A model generated the notes under the pieces. The model ran no database searches, was not told the origin of the DNA, and worked only from the letters and a program-made list of their open reading frames with translations. Below are positions 5,348 to 11,650 of a stretch of DNA of 12,359 bases, in pieces. How positions within the stretch are numbered: the stretch's first letter is position 1; each line of letters begins with the position of its first letter. The stretch spans positions 1 through 12,359 of the forward strand of contig NZ_JAOZOZ010000046.1 in the NCBI RefSeq assembly GCF_029933015.1, given 5' to 3'. The position numbers and the translations under genes are program-made. The stretch is from Hydrogenimonas sp. (lineage in GTDB: Bacteria > Campylobacterota > Campylobacteria > Campylobacterales > Hydrogenimonadaceae).

Positions 5348-6400
5348 TTTGATCGCTTCCGCCTGGTAGTGGGCGATCAGGGGTTCGATGATCTCGTCGA
5401 GCAGACCCCCTTCCATGATTTCGTTCAGGCGATAGAGGGTCAGGCCGATACGGTGGTCGGTGATGCGGTTCTGGGGGTAGTTGTAGGTGCGGATGCGTTC
5501 GCTTCTGTCTCCGGAGCCGACCTGCGCTTTCCGGTCGGCACTGGAGGCTGCGAGCTGCTCCTGCAGGTACTTTTCGTAGACACGCGCTTTGAGGATCTTG
5601 AGCGCCTTTTCCTTGTTCTTGTGCTGGGACTTCTCGTCCTGCATCGCGACGACGATGCCGGTGGGGATGTGGGTGATGCGCACGGCCGAATCGGTGGTGT
5701 TGACCGACTGCCCCCCGCAGCCGCTGGAGCGGTAGACGTCGATCTTCAGATCGTTCGGGTTGATCTGCACGTCCACATCCTCCACTTCCGGCAACACGGC
5801 GACCGTGACGGCGGAGGTGTGGATGCGCCCCTGCGACTCGGTGGCCGGGACACGCTGGACCCGGTGGGTTCCCGCTTCGTATTTGAGACGGCTGTAGACC
5901 TTCTCCCCCTTGATCAGCGCCACGATCTCCTTGTAGCCCCCCGCCTCGCTCTCGCTGGAGCTCTCGATCACGATTTTCCAGCCCTTGTTTTCCGCGTAAC
6001 GGACGTAGGCCTTGAAAAGATCGCCCACGAAAAGGGCCGCTTCGTCTCCGCCGGTACCGGCGCGGATTTCGAGATAGATGTTTTTGTCGTCGTTGGGGTC
6101 TTTGGGGATCAGCAGCAGCTTGATCTCGTCGTTCATCTTCTCAAGCTGGGGTTCGAGCTCTTTGAGCTCCTCGGCCGCCAGCTCCCCCAGTTCGGGATCG
6201 GAGAGCAACGACCTGTTCTCCTCGATCGCTTCGACCGTGGCGATGTAGGCTTTGGCCTTCTCCACGAGGGGCTCGAGCTCCGACTGCTCTTTCGAGAGTT
6301 CGGTCATTTTCTTGATATCGCTGGTGATGTCGGGAGAGCTGAGAAGCGTCGTGATTTCGTTGTAGCGGTCTATGAAGGGCTGGAGTTTTTCTTTAAGCAT
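5333..6400 (-). CDS. prfA: Peptide chain release factor 1 (RF1)
   Basis: RF1 reads UAA and UAG in the ribosomal A site and triggers release of the finished protein. The 355 residues have a coiled N-terminal domain, the codon-recognition tripeptide PAT at 185-187 (VQRVPATESQGRIHTSA), which marks RF1 rather than RF2 (SPF), and the catalytic GGQ at 229-231 in SSGCGGQSVNTTDSA. Gln231 is the usual methylation target of PrmC. The length is near the usual 360. The gene ends in UAG, a codon only RF1 reads, and that stop sits in the loop of a 10-bp hairpin. It lies 22 bases downstream of rpsT, with only a weak ribosome site (GAG), and is probably cotranscribed with it. Confidence 0.97.
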   Translation of the reverse strand: MLKEKLQPFIDRYNEITTLLSSPDITSDIKKMTELSKEQSELEPLVEKAKAYIATVEAIEENRSLLSDPELGELAAEELKELEPQLEKMNDEIKLLLIPKDPNDDKNIYLEIRAGTGGDEAALFVGDLFKAYVRYAENKGWKIVIESSSESEAGGYKEIVALIKGEKVYSRLKYEAGTHRVQRVPATESQGRIHTSAVTVAVLPEVEDVDVQINPNDLKIDVYRSSGCGGQSVNTTDSAVRITHIPTGIVVAMQDEKSQHKNKEKALKILKARVYEKYLQEQLAASSADRKAQVGSGDRSERIRTYNYPQNRITDHRIGLTLYRLNEIMEGGLLDEIIEPLIAHYQAEAIKEAGL

Positions 6401-6422
6401 CGGGATGACTCAGGCGCGCGGG

Positions 6423-6692
6423 TTACGCGGCGCTGAGTGCATTGACTTTGGATTGGAGGCGGCTCACTTTGCGGGCGGCGGTATTTTTCTTCAGAATACC
6501 TTTGCTGACATACTTGTGAAGTTCGCGGTTGGCGATCTTCATCGCTGCCGCGGCGGCCTCTTTGTCACCCGCCTCGACGGCTGCGAGAACGGCTTTCGTG
6601 ATGTTTTTGATACGTGTTTTGTAGTAGCGGTTGCGGGCTGTACGCTTCGCGGTTTGACGAATACGTTTGATTGCCGATTTATGATGTGCCAT
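6423..6692 (-). CDS. rpsT: Small ribosomal subunit protein bS20
   Basis: 89 residues, strongly basic: MAHHKSAIKRIRQTAKRTAR, then NRYYKTRIKNITKAV and a C-terminal YVSKGILKKNTAARKVSRLQ. This is the typical helical S20 pattern that binds 16S rRNA helices in the small subunit body. The ATG is preceded by AAGGA with a long spacer (10 bases) and by a probable TATGAT -10 at 6728-6733. prfA follows on the same strand, a frequent neighbour of rpsT in this phylum. In enterobacteria S20 represses its own translation; whether that happens here cannot be told from the sequence. Confidence 0.97.
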   Translation of the reverse strand: MAHHKSAIKRIRQTAKRTARNRYYKTRIKNITKAVLAAVEAGDKEAAAAAMKIANRELHKYVSKGILKKNTAARKVSRLQSKVNALSAA

Positions 6693-6696
6693 GTGG

Positions 6697-6702
6697 TATA
6701 AT
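6697..6702 (+). promoter_or_regulatory. Possible distal -10 (TGGTATAAT) for glmM
   Basis: A perfect TATAAT with an upstream TGG lies inside the leader and ribosome-site region of rpsT on the other strand. It would give glmM a leader of about 85 bases. Consensus quality favours it; its position inside the start region of a divergent gene is unusual. Confidence 0.4.
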
Positions 6703-6727
6703 CCTTGTCATTAGAAAATTTTGGGGA

Positions 6728-6733
6728 ATCATA
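6728..6733 (-). promoter_or_regulatory. -10 box (TATGAT) for rpsT-prfA
   Basis: On the minus strand TATGAT follows an AT-rich block (6735-6752). The start would be near 6721, with a leader of about 28 bases holding AAGGA. The same AT-rich block lies behind the divergent glmM -10. Confidence 0.5.
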
Positions 6734-6753
6734 GCTTAAAATTTATTAAATTT

Positions 6754-6759
6754 AAATTA
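6754..6759 (+). promoter_or_regulatory. Possible proximal -10 (TAAGAT) for glmM-lspA
   Basis: TAAGAT follows a run of A and T (6735-6752), which is the usual setting of promoters here. It would start transcription near 6766, about 28 bases before the glmM ATG. It is less like consensus than the distal box. Confidence 0.4.
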
Positions 6760-6793
6760 AATGTAAGATTTCTGAAGAGGGAGAATTTTGCTT

Positions 6794-8134
6794 ATGAAAC
6801 TTTTCGGCACCGACGGCGTCCGCGGTATGGCGGGCAGGGATCTCGACGCGTTCGTCGCGATGAAGCTCGCGATGGCGGCGGGCATCTACTTTAGAAAGAC
6901 GGCCAAGACCAACAAGATCCTGGTGGGCAAAGATACGCGCCGAAGCGGCTATATGATCGAAAACGCCCTGGTGAGCGGCCTGACGGCCGTGGGCTACAAC
7001 GTGATCCAGATCGGCCCCATGCCGACACCCGCCATCGCCTTTCTGACGGAAAACATGCGGTGTGACGCCGGGATCATGATCAGCGCCAGCCACAACCCCT
7101 ACGAAGACAACGGGATCAAGTTTTTCGATCTGCACGGCGACAAACTGAACGAGAAGGACGAGGCGGCGATCGAGAAGATCTTCTTCGATACCGAACTGAT
7201 GATCCACGAGCAGAAGACGGGCAAGGAGATCGGCTCCTCCAAGCGGATCGACGACGTGATCGGGCGCTACATCGTGCAGCTGAAAAACTCCTTTCCCACC
7301 GATCTGACTCTCAACGACGTCCGTGTCGTGCTCGATACGGCCAACGGCGCCGCCTACAAAGTGGCTCCCACTGTCTTCGAGGAGCTTGGGGCGGAAGTGA
7401 TCGTCATCAACGACAAGCCCAACGGCTACAATATCAACGACAACTGCGGCGCGATGCATCCGGAGGCGCTGAGCGAAAAGGTCAGAGAGTACCGCGCCGA
7501 CATCGGGTTCGCTTTCGACGGAGACGCCGATCGCCTGGTGGTCGTCGACGAGAGGGGCAACCAGGTCGACGGGGACAAGCTCATCGGAGCCCTGGCTCTT
7601 TTTATGAAAAAGAACGGACGCCTCAAGAACGACTGTGTCGTCGCGACGGTCATGAGCAACCAAGGGTTCGAGGATTTTCTGAAAAAGCACGGCATCGGAC
7701 TGATCCGCTCCAACGTCGGTGACAAATACGTGCTCGAAGAGATGCAAAAAAACGGCTGCGTGCTGGGCGGCGAGCAGAGCGGCCATGTCATCTTCAGCGA
7801 GTACGCCAAAACGGGCGACGGACTGGTCACGGCGCTTCAGACGATCGCACTGATACTGCGCAGCGGGAAAAAGGCGAGCGAAGTGCTCAACCCGTTCGAA
7901 CTCTACCCCCAGAAGCTGGTCAATCTCAAAGTGGGCGAGAAAAAACCGCTCGATTCCATCGAAGGGCTGAAGGAGAAAGAGGCTGCCATCAAAGCCGACG
8001 GCCTCAGATCTCTGATCCGATACAGCGGCACCGAAAACAAACTCCGCATCCTGCTCGAAGGCAAAAGCGCCAAAAAGATCGAAACCTGGATGGAGGATCT
8101 GGAGAAGTTTTTCAAAAAAGCGCTCAATGCATAG
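6794..8134 (+). CDS. glmM: Phosphoglucosamine mutase
   Basis: GlmM interconverts glucosamine-6-phosphate and glucosamine-1-phosphate, feeding UDP-GlcNAc synthesis for wall and lipopolysaccharide. From the ATG at 6794 the protein has 446 residues and begins MKLFGTDGVRG, the classic start; a TTG two codons earlier (6788) is possible but less like the family. Phosphoserine Ser99 lies in ISASHNPYEDNGIKFF, the Mg-binding loop is DGDADR at 242-247, the sugar-binding loop is GEQSGH at 326-331 and the phosphate-binding loop is RYSGTE at 409-414. GGGAG is 10 bases before the ATG. The last codons (A-L-N-A-stop) lie in the first copy of a 16-bp tandem duplication that joins the gene to lspA. Confidence 0.97.
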   Translation: MKLFGTDGVRGMAGRDLDAFVAMKLAMAAGIYFRKTAKTNKILVGKDTRRSGYMIENALVSGLTAVGYNVIQIGPMPTPAIAFLTENMRCDAGIMISASHNPYEDNGIKFFDLHGDKLNEKDEAAIEKIFFDTELMIHEQKTGKEIGSSKRIDDVIGRYIVQLKNSFPTDLTLNDVRVVLDTANGAAYKVAPTVFEELGAEVIVINDKPNGYNINDNCGAMHPEALSEKVREYRADIGFAFDGDADRLVVVDERGNQVDGDKLIGALALFMKKNGRLKNDCVVATVMSNQGFEDFLKKHGIGLIRSNVGDKYVLEEMQKNGCVLGGEQSGHVIFSEYAKTGDGLVTALQTIALILRSGKKASEVLNPFELYPQKLVNLKVGEKKPLDSIEGLKEKEAAIKADGLRSLIRYSGTENKLRILLEGKSAKKIETWMEDLEKFFKKALNA

Positions 8135-8153
8135 ATCGCTCAATGCATAGATC
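8122..8153 (+). repeat. Perfect 16-bp tandem duplication at the glmM/lspA junction
   Basis: GCTCAATGCATAGATC occurs twice head to tail (8122-8137 and 8138-8153), with the next base G also shared. The first copy carries the last codons and TAG stop of glmM; the second carries the lspA ATG. Each copy holds the same ATGCATAG block, in which an ATG overlaps a TAG in another frame. Confidence 0.95.
8127..8150 (+). CDS. Possible 7-residue coupling ORF between glmM and lspA
   Basis: An ATG in the first repeat copy overlaps the glmM stop and opens MHRSLNA, ending at a TAG that overlaps the lspA ATG in the second copy. A ribosome finishing glmM could restart here and then restart again at lspA. It is a by-product of the duplication and has no ribosome site of its own, so translation is only a possibility. 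Confidence 0.25.
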   Translation: MHRSLNA

Positions 8154-8577
8154 GTGGCTCGTCTTTCTGCTCGCGCTCGCGGGCATCTATCTGATCGATC
8201 AGAGCATCAAGTCGATCTTCCTGGCCGGCTGGCGATGGGAGAGCGACTGTGTCTCGCTGACGCTCGTCTACAACCGGGGCGTCGCCTTTTCGATGTTCGC
8301 CTTTCTGGGACCCTGGCTCAAATGGATCCAGCTCCTTCTGCTGGCCGGGGTTTTGGGATATGTGCTGCACGGCGGCCATCTGAAGCGCTACAGCCTGCCT
8401 CTGGGGATACTCTTCGGGGCGGGACTCTCCAACATCGCCGACAGATTCGTGCACGGGGGCGTGGTCGACTATGTGGCGTGGCACTGCGGATTCGACTTCG
8501 CCGTCTTCAATTTCGCGGACGTGATGATCGATCTGGCCGTTGTTTGGATCTTGTTTCTAAATTTAAGAAATAATTAA
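8143..8577 (+). CDS. lspA: Lipoprotein signal peptidase (signal peptidase II)
   Basis: LspA is an inner-membrane aspartic protease that removes signal peptides from lipid-modified prolipoproteins. The 144 residues contain four hydrophobic segments and all conserved boxes: IDQSIK near 18-23, YNRGVAFS at 43-50 (N.G.AF box), FGAGLSNIADR at 91-101 with catalytic Asp100, and VFNFADVMID at 121-130 with catalytic Asp126. The length is slightly below the usual 150-170. There is no Shine-Dalgarno sequence. The ATG lies in the second copy of a 16-bp repeat whose first copy ends glmM, so initiation probably depends on ribosomes finishing glmM. Confidence 0.96.
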   Translation: MHRSWLVFLLALAGIYLIDQSIKSIFLAGWRWESDCVSLTLVYNRGVAFSMFAFLGPWLKWIQLLLLAGVLGYVLHGGHLKRYSLPLGILFGAGLSNIADRFVHGGVVDYVAWHCGFDFAVFNFADVMIDLAVVWILFLNLRNN

Positions 8578-8588
8578 AGTTCATTTTG

Positions 8589-8594
8589 TATAAT
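8589..8594 (+). promoter_or_regulatory. -10 box (TATAAT) for tRNA-Val
   Basis: TATAATTCCG after a T-run and an AT-rich stretch lies 12 bases past the lspA stop. The start would fall near 8601, directly before a long hairpin, giving the tRNA a 5' leader of about 70 bases. Confidence 0.65.
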
Positions 8595-8602
8595 TCCGTC
8601 AC

Positions 8603-8647
8603 AAAATCTACAGCTCGATCCTTTTTTATGGAAAACGAGCAGATTTT
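8603..8647 (+). other. Structured leader (hairpin) upstream of tRNA-Val
   Basis: AAAATCT (8603-8609) pairs with AGATTTT (8641-8647), and GCTCG (8613-8617) pairs with CGAGC (8636-8640), with only ACA bulged on the 5' side. TCC/GGA (8619-8621 with 8630-8632) can close the loop further. It could be a processed tRNA leader, an attenuator, or the terminator of lspA and of a short RNA. No T-run beyond the stem follows. Confidence 0.55.
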
Positions 8648-8670
8648 CTGGTAAACTTACCGCATTGGAT

Positions 8671-8746
8671 GGTCGCGTAGCTCAGTTGGTAGAGCACTAC
8701 CTTGACATGGTAGTGGTCACAGGTTCAAGTCCTGTCGTGGCCACCA
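8671..8746 (+). tRNA. tRNA-Val, anticodon GAC
   Basis: A complete 76-base cloverleaf with encoded CCA. The acceptor arm GGTCGCG pairs with CGTGGCC (two G-U wobbles), the D arm is GCTC-AGTTGGTA-GAGC, the anticodon arm CTACC-TTGACAT-GGTAG carries GAC at 8704-8706, the variable loop is TGGTC, and the T arm is ACAGG-TTCAAGT-CCTGT. The discriminator base is A. GAC reads GUC and GUU valine codons, and GUC is common in the neighbouring genes. It stands alone behind a TATAAT promoter and a structured leader. Confidence 0.97.
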
Positions 8747-8768
8747 TTTCTCTTCAATTTCTCTTCAA
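8747..8768 (+). repeat. 11-bp T-rich tandem repeat right after tRNA-Val
   Basis: TTTCTCTTCAA occurs twice in a row starting at the base after the tRNA CCA end. The U-rich run directly after the tRNA's stable fold may serve transcription termination or 3' trimming. The 13 bases at 8749-8761 recur after rplT at 12043-12055. Confidence 0.6.
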
Positions 8769-8815
8769 AATCCCGAAAAAACGCAACTTAAACCTTTTTT
8801 TATATTTCTTTCCTG

Positions 8816-8821
8816 TATAAT
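8816..8821 (+). promoter_or_regulatory. -10 box (TATAAT) for thrS-infC
   Basis: TATAAT behind a T-rich stretch (8795-8810). The start is predicted near 8828, leaving a leader of about 32 bases with AAGGA before the TTG start. This is too short for a T-box or E. coli-like thrS operator. Confidence 0.7.
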
Positions 8822-8859
8822 ACGTCTAATTTATCCATAAATTTTGTACAAGGAACTGC

Positions 8860-10683
8860 TTGGAAGAGAAAGAGATTATTGCCTACAAAGACAAAAACGG
8901 GCAGATTATAGACACCCAGACGGCTGCGGAGCTCGACTGCAGCGATTGTGAACCCATCTATTTCGACAACTCCCCCGAAGCACTCGAAGTGATCCGCCAC
9001 TCCACGGCCCACCTGATGGCGCAGGCGATCAAACAGCTCTACCCCGAAGCGAAATTTTTCGTCGGTCCCGTCGTCGACGAGGGATTCTATTACGATTTCC
9101 GTATCGACGAGAAGATCGGCGACAAGGATCTCAAGAAGATCGAAAAGACGATGCAGAAGCTCGCCAACAAGAAGATCGATATCGAGCGCTACTGCATCCC
9201 CAGGAGCGAAGCGGAGAAGAAGTTCGCCGGGGACGACCTGAAGCAGGAGGTGATGAAGCGGATCGAAGACGACCGCCTGTGCATCTACCGCCAGGGCGAT
9301 TTCGAAGACCTCTGCCGCGGCCCCCATGTCCCCAACACGAAGTTTCTGCGCAACTTCAAGCTGACACGCGTCGCGGGGGCCTATCTGGGCGGCGACGAGA
9401 CCAAAGAGATGCTCACGCGCATCTATGGCATCGCGTTCGCCGACAAGGAGAGCCTCAAAGAGTATCTGGCGATGATCGAAGAGGCGAAGAAGCGCGATCA
9501 CCGCAAGCTGGGCACGGAGCTGGGGCTCTTCATGTTCAACGAAGAGGCGGGTGCGGGGCTTCCCTTCTGGATGCCCAAAGGGGCGCGCCTGAGAGGGCGT
9601 CTCGAGCAGATTCTCTGGAGAGCCCACCGACGCCGGGGCTACGAGCCGGTCCGCGGCCCCGAAATCCTCAAAGCCGACATGTGGCGCACCAGCGGCCACT
9701 ACGCCTGCTACGGGGAAAACATGTATCTGACCGAGATCGACGGGCAGGAGTACGGCATCAAGCCGATGAACTGCATCGGCCATATCCTGATCTACAAGAG
9801 GGATATCCACAGCTACCGCGAACTTCCCCTCAAATATTTCGAATACGGCGTGGTCCACCGCCACGAGCAGAGCGGCGTGCTCCACGGTCTTTTGAGGGTG
9901 CGCGAGTTCACCCAGGACGACGCCCACATCTTCTGTACCCCCGCGCAGATCAAGCCGGTCGTCATCGACGTGCTGGAGTTCGTCGACCGGGTCATGAAGA
10001 TTTTCGGGTTCGAGTACGAGATGGAGATCTCCACGAAACCAGAAAAGGCGATCGGCGACGACGCCATCTGGGAGACCGCGACCACGGCGCTCAAAGAGGC
10101 GCTGGATGAGAACGGCTTCGAATACGGCATCGACGAGGGCGGCGGCGCCTTCTACGGGCCGAAGATCGACATCAAGATCACCGACGCGCTGAGACGCAAG
10201 TGGCAGTGCGGCACGATCCAGGTCGACTTCAACCTTCCCGAGCGGTTCGAGATGGAGTATATCGACGAGGACAACGAGCGCAAGCGCCCCGTCATGATCC
10301 ACCGGGCGATTTTGGGAAGCTTCGAGCGCTTCATCGCGATTTTGACGGAGCATTTCGCCGGGGAGTTCCCGATGTTCATCGCGCCGACGCAGGTGATTTT
10401 CGTGCCGATCGCCAAGGACCATACGGCCTACGCGAAAGAGCTGGCCTCCGAACTGGCGGAGTTCGATATCGATTGCGAGATCGACGATCGCAACGAATCC
10501 CTCGCCAAGCGGGTGCGCATGGCCGAAAAACAGAAGGTGCCGATGATCGCCATCATCGGCGACGAAGAGGTCAAAAACCGCAAAGTGGCGGTGAGAGACC
10601 GAAGAAAACGCGAACAGTACGACCTGGACGCGGAAGAATTTATCCAACTCATCAAGGAGCAGACAAGTGAGGTCAGAATTTGA
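8860..10683 (+). CDS. thrS: Threonine--tRNA ligase with reduced N-terminal domain
   Basis: ThrRS charges tRNA-Thr and edits mischarged serine. The 607 residues start at TTG with AAGGA five bases upstream. The N-terminal TGS domain (about 62 residues in E. coli) is cut to about 40 residues with little recognisable core, as in related genera. The editing domain is intact: HSTAH at 47-51 with Cys152 and His156 (LCRGPH). The class II core has motif 2 around HRHEQSG (333-339), motif 3 at MIHRAILGSFER, and zinc ligands Cys305, His356 and His481. The anticodon-binding domain fills 505-607. The promoter -10 is at 8816-8821. The stop overlaps the infC start by four bases (TTGA). Confidence 0.97.
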   Translation: MEEKEIIAYKDKNGQIIDTQTAAELDCSDCEPIYFDNSPEALEVIRHSTAHLMAQAIKQLYPEAKFFVGPVVDEGFYYDFRIDEKIGDKDLKKIEKTMQKLANKKIDIERYCIPRSEAEKKFAGDDLKQEVMKRIEDDRLCIYRQGDFEDLCRGPHVPNTKFLRNFKLTRVAGAYLGGDETKEMLTRIYGIAFADKESLKEYLAMIEEAKKRDHRKLGTELGLFMFNEEAGAGLPFWMPKGARLRGRLEQILWRAHRRRGYEPVRGPEILKADMWRTSGHYACYGENMYLTEIDGQEYGIKPMNCIGHILIYKRDIHSYRELPLKYFEYGVVHRHEQSGVLHGLLRVREFTQDDAHIFCTPAQIKPVVIDVLEFVDRVMKIFGFEYEMEISTKPEKAIGDDAIWETATTALKEALDENGFEYGIDEGGGAFYGPKIDIKITDALRRKWQCGTIQVDFNLPERFEMEYIDEDNERKRPVMIHRAILGSFERFIAILTEHFAGEFPMFIAPTQVIFVPIAKDHTAYAKELASELAEFDIDCEIDDRNESLAKRVRMAEKQKVPMIAIIGDEEVKNRKVAVRDRRKREQYDLDAEEFIQLIKEQTSEVRI

Positions 10684-11213
10684 GTAAGAAGAACGATGTG
10701 ATCATGAACGACGATATCAGAGCCCGTGAGGTTCGCCTGGTAGGCGATGATGGTACGCAGTACGGCGTGGTGAGCCGCGACGAGGCGCTGAACAAGGCGG
10801 CCGACATGGGGCTCGACCTCGTTCTGATCGCTCCGCAGGCCAACCCTCCGGTCGCCAAGATCATGGACTACGGCAAGTTCAAGTATCAGCAGGAGAAGAA
10901 GAAGAAAGAGGCGAAGAAGAAGCAGAAGCAGATCGAAGTCAAAGAGATCAAGCTCTCCGTCAAGATCGCCCAGAACGACATCAACTACAAAGTCAAGCAC
11001 GCCAGAGAGTTTCTGGAGCAGGGCAAGCATGTCAAGTTCCGCGTCTTCCTGCGGGGCCGCGAGATGGCCAATCCCGAAGCGGGTGTCGAAGTGCTCAAAT
11101 CGGTCTGGCCGATGGTCGAGGATATCGCCGAGCTCGAAAAGGGTCCCTTTCACGAAGGGCGCTACATCAACATGTACGTCGTCCCGAAAAAAGAGAAACC
11201 CGGGAAAAAATAG
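10680..11213 (+). CDS. infC: Translation initiation factor IF-3
   Basis: IF3 binds the 30S subunit, checks initiator tRNA and start codon, and blocks early subunit joining. The 177 residues contain the N-terminal domain (MNDDIRAREVRLVGDDGTQYGVVSRDEA region), the lysine-rich linker helix (about 70-85) and the C-terminal domain (EIKLSVKIAQNDINYKVKHA region onward). The start chosen is TTG at 10680, overlapping the thrS stop as TTGA with GAGG seven bases before it. An in-frame ATG at 10704 would remove eight residues and has a poorer ribosome site. A non-AUG start on infC is widespread and allows IF3 to limit its own translation, since IF3 rejects such starts. Confidence 0.95.
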   Translation: MSKKNDVIMNDDIRAREVRLVGDDGTQYGVVSRDEALNKAADMGLDLVLIAPQANPPVAKIMDYGKFKYQQEKKKKEAKKKQKQIEVKEIKLSVKIAQNDINYKVKHAREFLEQGKHVKFRVFLRGREMANPEAGVEVLKSVWPMVEDIAELEKGPFHEGRYINMYVVPKKEKPGKK

Positions 11214-11238
11214 GGCGATCCCTTTCTCCCCCGGTACC

Positions 11239-11257
11239 CCGCGTCTTCGTGACGCGG
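11239..11257 (+). terminator. Hairpin after infC, weak terminator or attenuator
   Basis: CCGCGTC and GACGCGG form a 7-bp stem around TTCGT, 26 bases past the infC stop. The nearest T-run (ATTTT) comes about 10 bases later, so it is not a classic terminator. It separates thrS-infC from the rpmI promoter. Confidence 0.45.
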
Positions 11258-11290
11258 TCCGTGCCATTTTGAATCCATCGCTTTTTTCGC

Positions 11291-11296
11291 TATAAT
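11291..11296 (+). promoter_or_regulatory. -10 box (TATAAT) for rpmI-rplT
   Basis: TATAAT follows a T-run (11282-11287). The start would be near 11303, giving a leader of about 48 bases with a small ACGGA/TCCGT hairpin (11314-11326) and AAAGGAG before rpmI. Confidence 0.7.
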
Positions 11297-11350
11297 TACG
11301 CCCCATTTTGCATACGGATTTTCCGTGTCGATCTTACAAAGGAGAAGTTC

Positions 11351-11548
11351 ATGCCCAAAATGAAGACGGTACGCGGCGCTGCGAAGCGCTTCAAGGTCAA
11401 GAAAAGCGGCAAAATCAAACGCGGAAGCGCGTTTCGAAGCCACATCCTGACCAAAATGAGCCAGAAGCGCAAACGCCGACTCCGCAACGCCCAGTACGTT
11501 GCCGACGTCGATGCAGCACGTGTCAAAAACATGCTCGGAATGAAATAG
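11351..11548 (+). CDS. rpmI: Large ribosomal subunit protein bL35
   Basis: 65 basic residues beginning MPKMKTVRGAAKRFKVKKSG and ending near 'MLGMK', with the RGSAFRSHILTKMSQKRKRRLR centre typical of L35. It is preceded by a strong AAAGGAG six bases before the ATG and by a promoter at 11291-11296, so it can be transcribed apart from infC. It pairs with rplT as in nearly all bacteria. In other bacteria L20 represses this operon by binding the leader or the region before rplT. Confidence 0.97.
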   Translation: MPKMKTVRGAAKRFKVKKSGKIKRGSAFRSHILTKMSQKRKRRLRNAQYVADVDAARVKNMLGMK

Positions 11549-11571
11549 TTCCAGACCCAAGCCAGTCGTTC

Positions 11572-11587
11572 CCCTCGCAAAAGAGGG
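11572..11587 (+). other. Hairpin in the rpmI-rplT spacer
   Basis: CCCTC and GAGGG pair around GCAAAA within the 102-base spacer. No T-run follows and rplT has no promoter of its own, so it is more likely an RNA element of the message (L20 control or processing) than a terminator. Confidence 0.35.
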
Positions 11588-11650
11588 CAAGTCCGGTCCA
11601 TCCGGCACCGAAACATCACAAAGATGCCAAGGTAAAGAAAGGAAAAAGAT

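Noticed and set aside
5288..6436. 382-codon plus-strand frame over prfA
   Set aside because: RF1 with PAT and GGQ motifs lies on the minus strand. The plus-strand frame begins within the hairpin region without a ribosome site.
6788..6796. TTG at 6788 as glmM start
   Set aside because: It adds only M-L before the conserved MKLFGTDG start. The ATG at 6794 is the family start and has acceptable spacing from GGGAG, though TTG cannot be excluded.
6752..8143. 463-codon antisense frame over glmM
   Set aside because: Same codon-bias effect; glmM carries all active-site loops, and no ribosome site or promoter is seen for the antisense frame.
8828..8859. T-box or thrS operator in the thrS leader
   Set aside because: The leader from the predicted start is only about 32 bases and shows no stem able to hold a specifier or anticodon-like loop.
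8800..10647. 615-codon open frame on the minus strand, longer than thrS
   Set aside because: It is the complement of thrS. It stays open because the sense strand rarely uses TTA, CTA and TCA codons. It has no family motifs, and it runs across the thrS promoter.
10678..10680. ATT as an E. coli-like infC start
   Set aside because: This ATT is in the thrS frame and is followed at once by TGA; the infC frame starts at TTG one base pair set later (10680).
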